Shown here one piece after another: positions 60,693 to 64,000 of a stretch of DNA of 64,000 nucleotides. This DNA comes from Cyclina sinensis (taxonomy: Eukaryota > Mollusca > Bivalvia > Venerida > Veneridae), in the NCBI GenBank assembly GCA_012932295.1, contig JAAONU010000014.1, positions 35,557,977-35,621,976 on the forward strand. Reading direction: 5' to 3'. Each line of letters begins with the position of its first letter. Positions within the stretch are counted from its first letter, which is position 1. Under the pieces are notes generated by a model, which saw nothing but the letters and a program-made list of their open reading frames with translations, was not told the origin of the DNA and searched no databases. The position numbers and the translations under genes were made by a program.

Positions 60693-61088
60693 CAGGCAAT
60701 TTTAAAATGAGTTTCATATTAATACAGAAAAATGTTTTCATGGACTGACTGAAAAGTTGGTCGAAAGTCTCGTATAGAAAAATAAGTTTTTCATTTTTAT
60801 GATTCATATTGAATGTTTATATTGAAAGTTAAAATAAAATGCTTGCAAAAAGTGAAATTATAGTGAGAAGTAAGATTAATATTGATAGAAAACAAAATTG
60901 CATTGATATGCTATTTTATACACACACATCCTTTTGAAAACTAAATACAAACATGAAATTCAAAAGTTAAAGCTTCCATATAATAACTGATGTTATTCGA
61001 AAACTATATCCACGTCCTCTTTTAATCTTATATTCATTCCCTTTATTATTGCTACTAAACATAATTTCATTTAAATGGAAATGAAAAA

Positions 61089-61268
61089 AAAATCCTTCAT
61101 TCAGCCATTACATAAATATAAAATATTCTTGTCAAAGTCTAAAATTGCTAACATTTTTCAAGACTCGAACATGGACCAACAATGAAATGAAATGACGTCA
61201 GCACTATATTTGACCCAAGGCATGACTAAGCAAGCTCGGTACATGATTCTTGCTTTCAGAAGCTAATT
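61089..61268 (+). repeat. ~180 bp direct repeat, right copy
   Basis: Copy of 56742-56922. Its right flank, unlike that of the left copy, resumes the alignment with block A (61365-61480 to 17340-17440). The ancestral order therefore had a single copy and 4.2 kb was gained in block B. Confidence 0.93.
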
Positions 61269-61480
61269 CAGGTAAAGGATATTCTCAAAAGATGCTGTAA
61301 ATTTTATGAATTAGGTTTACTTGTTCAATTCAAAAAATAAGGACATTTCACATGGACTAACATTTTTAATGCTGACAGAAAACTTCGGTGTCATGTAAAT
61401 CCAATACCGTTTAAAGGGAGATAATTTTCTTTAAGTTTTCAATCGATGCTTCTCAGTTTTCTCTCTTACAATATGACAAA

Positions 61481-62297
61481 CTGAAGAAATCATCTAAAAC
61501 GGCTTTTCAATTAATTCTAATTTTAGCAGAAAGACCAGTAAAATTCTGTAAAAAGTTCATAATAAAGAAAATGACCAATCACGGAATATCCGTATATTCC
61601 ACTAAAATAACATTTGAAATGCAAATCACACTGAAGTCAAAACCTAGTTATTTTAGACAATGAATCATTAAATCATGTACTCATCGAGTTGTTCATGTTT
61701 CATGAAGAAGACCATTCCTTCTTGTTCAGTAAGACCTACTTCTTGAATTAGTTATTATAATAATGTTTCTTTTGTATTGTCATTTTCTACGTCTGAAAAA
61801 AACAAGACTGCGCCAGTATCTGTCATTGTCTCTAACAGCAATGTATTAATACAGCTTCAAAGTAAATCGAGACAGAAATTTACATATCAACCTGATTCCC
61901 ACTGATTAAATCAGAGTCTCAATATATGACTGATTTTTATATAAGTGAATAACACTTTGGAAGCAAGCAGTAATATCTCGGATACTAGATGTACAAAAAT
62001 AGAAGAAAAATATACTTTACCAGGCAAACGCTGGACATTGGTGTTTTCACAAATTAAGCAGAAGAAAAATCCACACGCTCATTTTGATTCGTCATTGCAG
62101 ATGTTAATCATGCCAGATTCACACATCTGACAGATTCTGTTCAAACTGTCAAAGGGCTTAACAGCGTAGGCTGAATTCATTTAAACAAACACACAAAAAG
62201 TTTCTGTTTCACGAACATTGTGAGAAGCTTGTCTATTAATGAAGAAAAAATGCTGTAACAAACCAAATTTACTACGAGTTCCTATACATTTTAAATG
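61481..62297. other. 3' flank of the HSPA12-like gene
   Basis: AT-rich sequence with no gene recognised. No clear minus-strand AATAAA was found within the first ~150 bases below the stop codon, so the 3' end of the transcript is undefined. Confidence 0.45.
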
Positions 62298-63355
62298 TTA
62301 GTCAAGACAGTTGAACGATGCCCTCGTCTGTTCGCCTGTAGTACTGTGCACTGCTCTCACTTCTAGCTCAGTTCCTCCTAACACGAGACATACAGATGCA
62401 CTTCCTACTTTCCCAGAGCGATCCCTGCAATCAACATTTACCTCGCCCAGTGGAACGCAATCAGGTTCGTCGACAAATATTGGGTTAACATTTGGGGATG
62501 CGAACAATTTCACAGTAAACGAGTCATTACCACTAACAGGGCAATAGTTCTTCATATCCGATTGCTCATTCTCGGAAAGAGATTGTCCAATTTCAACCAG
62601 CTTATCAAAACACCCTCTCACCTCACAAATGCCATTATGAAATACCATTCGTTCTTTTGGATGGATTTTCGGATCGAATTGCTGATATATTTTTAAACCA
62701 TACGTATATTTTGCGATTCTGGACGCAATAACATGTCTGTCATGCCCAAATATGACGGCGCCTTTCAGGACTGCCAAACCTGCTTCGTTTGGAGTTATTA
62801 CTCGCAAGCGAGGAAAAGCCGTTTCCACGGCATGGCGTAGCATCGGCGATTCGGAAAATCCTCCCACCATTAGAACCGATGATATACTTTGTGCAACAGG
62901 AGTTTGAAGAATATCTTTCACATGCTGAATAATTATGTTGTTAGTATTTTCAAACAGTGACTTCACTACTTGTGCGTCAACTCTCATTTTATCTCCAGCG
63001 AAAGTGACCTTTCCTGTAACCTTTGGTTTTTCTCGCACAGCTTCTCGTATCTCGCTGTTGTTCATATCTCTGTTCAGCTCATGCAGTGTTATGGGTATTC
63101 GAAATGTTACTTTTGATTCCAAATCTGGCTGCACAGTCCTTTTCTTTATCTCAAACTCTCTAAGAAGATCTATATAATCATCTTTGTGATCTTCTCGGAA
63201 TCTTTCCATTACTTCTGGACCTGTTATGTCCTCTATGAAATCCAGAAAAGCTTTGTCAACTGTCGTACCACCCCAGGCTCCTCCGTTTGCTTTGTGTAGC
63301 TCTCGGAGTTTACCGCCAGGTAAGACTTCGTGGAGGGTTATGTCAACTGTTCCAC
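62298..63355 (-). CDS. HSPA12-like: HSPA12-like gene, terminal exon
   Basis: The acceptor TGTTCTAG|GTGGAAC completes the split glycine of DAGGGTVD. It encodes 351 residues to the stop, including GGAWGGTTVDKAFLDFIED, the helical insert with EFEIKKRTVQPD, VTFRIPITL, the VGGFSES adenosine motif, NEAGLAVLKGAVIFG and a C-terminal beta-rich stretch. Confidence 0.94.
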
Positions 63356-63926
63356 CTAGAACATGAAAACAAACTACTTCTTATACAGGAACCTTAAGGG
63401 AGTTAAATAAATAATGACTTTGAAAGGAACACCGTGTATGATGGGAATTACATTGTGCCATAGTTTTTATTCGAAGTCTCCCAATATCCTTTTATTTGTG
63501 CACACGTTATCGTTTATTATTTTGAAATAGTCTTTCCGTATGCCTCGTAGTTCTCATAGTTAACATCTTATACCTGCATGGATAATTTCTGAATCGTAAA
63601 GAATAAATAGTTTCTAAACAAATACAACAAAATATTTAAAAGACTTCCAGTTTCATTCTTTTATTAGCGAACATTTCTTTTTACTGGAAGAAACCGTAGG
63701 TAAGTTTATTTTGTTCCTTGAAGGTAAACAATCAGATAAGTTCTAACTAAATAAAGAACAAATGCATACCCCCGGCATCAAGCACCAGGTACTTGGACTT
63801 TAGCTGAAAACACGTAATTTTCTTGGTGTTGGATCCGCTCAATTTTTCAACAGGTAGGTATTTGCAGAACATAGACGCGGCTTCTGGTTCAAGAGCAAGA
63901 ACTAGGTTATGTCCAGGAATACCTGC
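62298..63926 (-). CDS. HSPA12-like: HSPA12-like HSP70-family protein, 3' part (two exons)
   Basis: Minus-strand join 63926-63770 then 63355-62298: 404 residues to a TAA at 62298-62300. The 5' exons lie beyond the right edge. The first exon reads AGIPGHNLVLALEPEAASMF, and the exons splice into LVLDAGGGTVDITLHE, the phosphate-2 loop of the HSP70/actin ATPase fold. The adenosine motif VLMVGGFSESPMLRHAVETAF follows. ALEPEAAS, WGGTTVDKAF and FGHDRH are typical of HSPA12A/B rather than canonical HSP70. The family has an ATPase domain but no classical substrate-binding domain and is thought to act in the cytosol. It is greatly expanded in bivalves and often linked to stress and immunity. The frame is intact, so the gene is probably functional. 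Confidence 0.94.
63356..63769 (-). other. HSPA12-like intron
   Basis: A 414-base GT-AG intron in phase 1, AT-rich and free of recognised repeats. Confidence 0.88.
63770..63926 (-). CDS. HSPA12-like: HSPA12-like gene, penultimate exon
   Basis: 52 codons plus one base. The acceptor is TCAAATTCAG|GCAGGT and the donor GCCGGGG|GTATGC. The acceptor was chosen because AGIPxxNLxLALEPEAAS is the conserved junction in HSPA12 proteins; the upstream codons (MFHQIQ) do not fit and are probably intron. Confidence 0.88.
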
Positions 63927-64000
63927 CTGAATTTGATGAAACAAAACTTCAGCTGTGTGAAATGGTTTACGATTTTGTTTCTTAGATGCACAAAAGAACT
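63927..64000 (-). other. start of the next upstream HSPA12-like intron
   Basis: No HSPA12-like codons can be read in the last 74 bases. The preceding exon must lie outside the window. Confidence 0.65.

Larger units (their letters stand above)
44366..61480 (+). repeat. segmental duplication, block B
   Basis: Paralogue of 2205-17445 in the same orientation (anchor pairs are listed with block A). It lacks the 6.1-10.5 kb and 16.15-16.77 kb repeat insertions of block A. It carries insertions missing from A: an inverted-repeat element (49141-49402), a tRNA-like segment (52125-52202), and 4.2 kb of nested elements between the two ~180 bp repeats at 56742 and 61089. Apart from LINE remains, no coding sequence was recognised. 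Confidence 0.82.

Overview
The window is eukaryotic nuclear DNA, AT-rich, intron-containing and crowded with tandem repeats and non-autonomous transposons. It is most likely from a bivalve mollusc. The support is arrays of roughly 105-160 bp units, two of them ending in GACA/GACG-type tetranucleotide tracts (the layout of bivalve pearl-type elements), an HSPA12-type HSP70 gene, and a death-domain TNF receptor gene. The exact species cannot be read from the sequence. Only two cellular genes are convincing.

Layout. 0.4-1.5 kb: array of ~155 bp units. 2.2-17.4 kb: block A, a long non-coding stretch with a diverged paralogue, block B, at 44.4-61.5 kb in the same orientation. Block A carries a 4.4 kb foldback-type insertion (6.1-10.5 kb) made of inverted arrays of a 45 bp unit around a ~105 bp array. 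It is bounded by a 9 bp direct repeat, and block B appears to keep the empty site. A second 45 bp array (16.15-16.77 kb) is also missing from block B. 20.3-25.3 kb: a six-exon + strand gene for a type I membrane TNF-receptor-family protein of 465 residues with a C-terminal death domain. 27.8-28.8 kb: a TA-flanked inverted-repeat element enclosing five 110 bp repeats. 29.85-30.63 kb: a GC-rich inverted-repeat element. 34.26-36.59 kb: a 2.3 kb transposon with ~785 bp terminal inverted repeats, a 5 bp target duplication and a broken internal gene. 39.70-40.81 kb: a TAA-flanked inverted-repeat element.

Block B (44.4-61.5 kb) carries its own insertions: a small inverted-repeat element (49.1 kb), a tRNA-like sequence (52.1 kb), and a nested structure at 56.7-61.3 kb. 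In the nested structure a ~180 bp duplicated target flanks a decayed LINE, whose endonuclease reading frame is interrupted by a 3.0 kb insertion bounded by two near-identical 460 bp units and a 4 bp TTCT duplication. The last 1.7 kb holds the 3' part of an HSPA12-like gene on the minus strand, which runs off the right edge.

The two genes are not an operon and show no direct functional link, though both families are often discussed in bivalve stress and immunity. The strongest biology is structural: two paralogous blocks in one window act as each other's control and date several insertions relative to the duplication. All identities, copy numbers and exon edges were read by eye.
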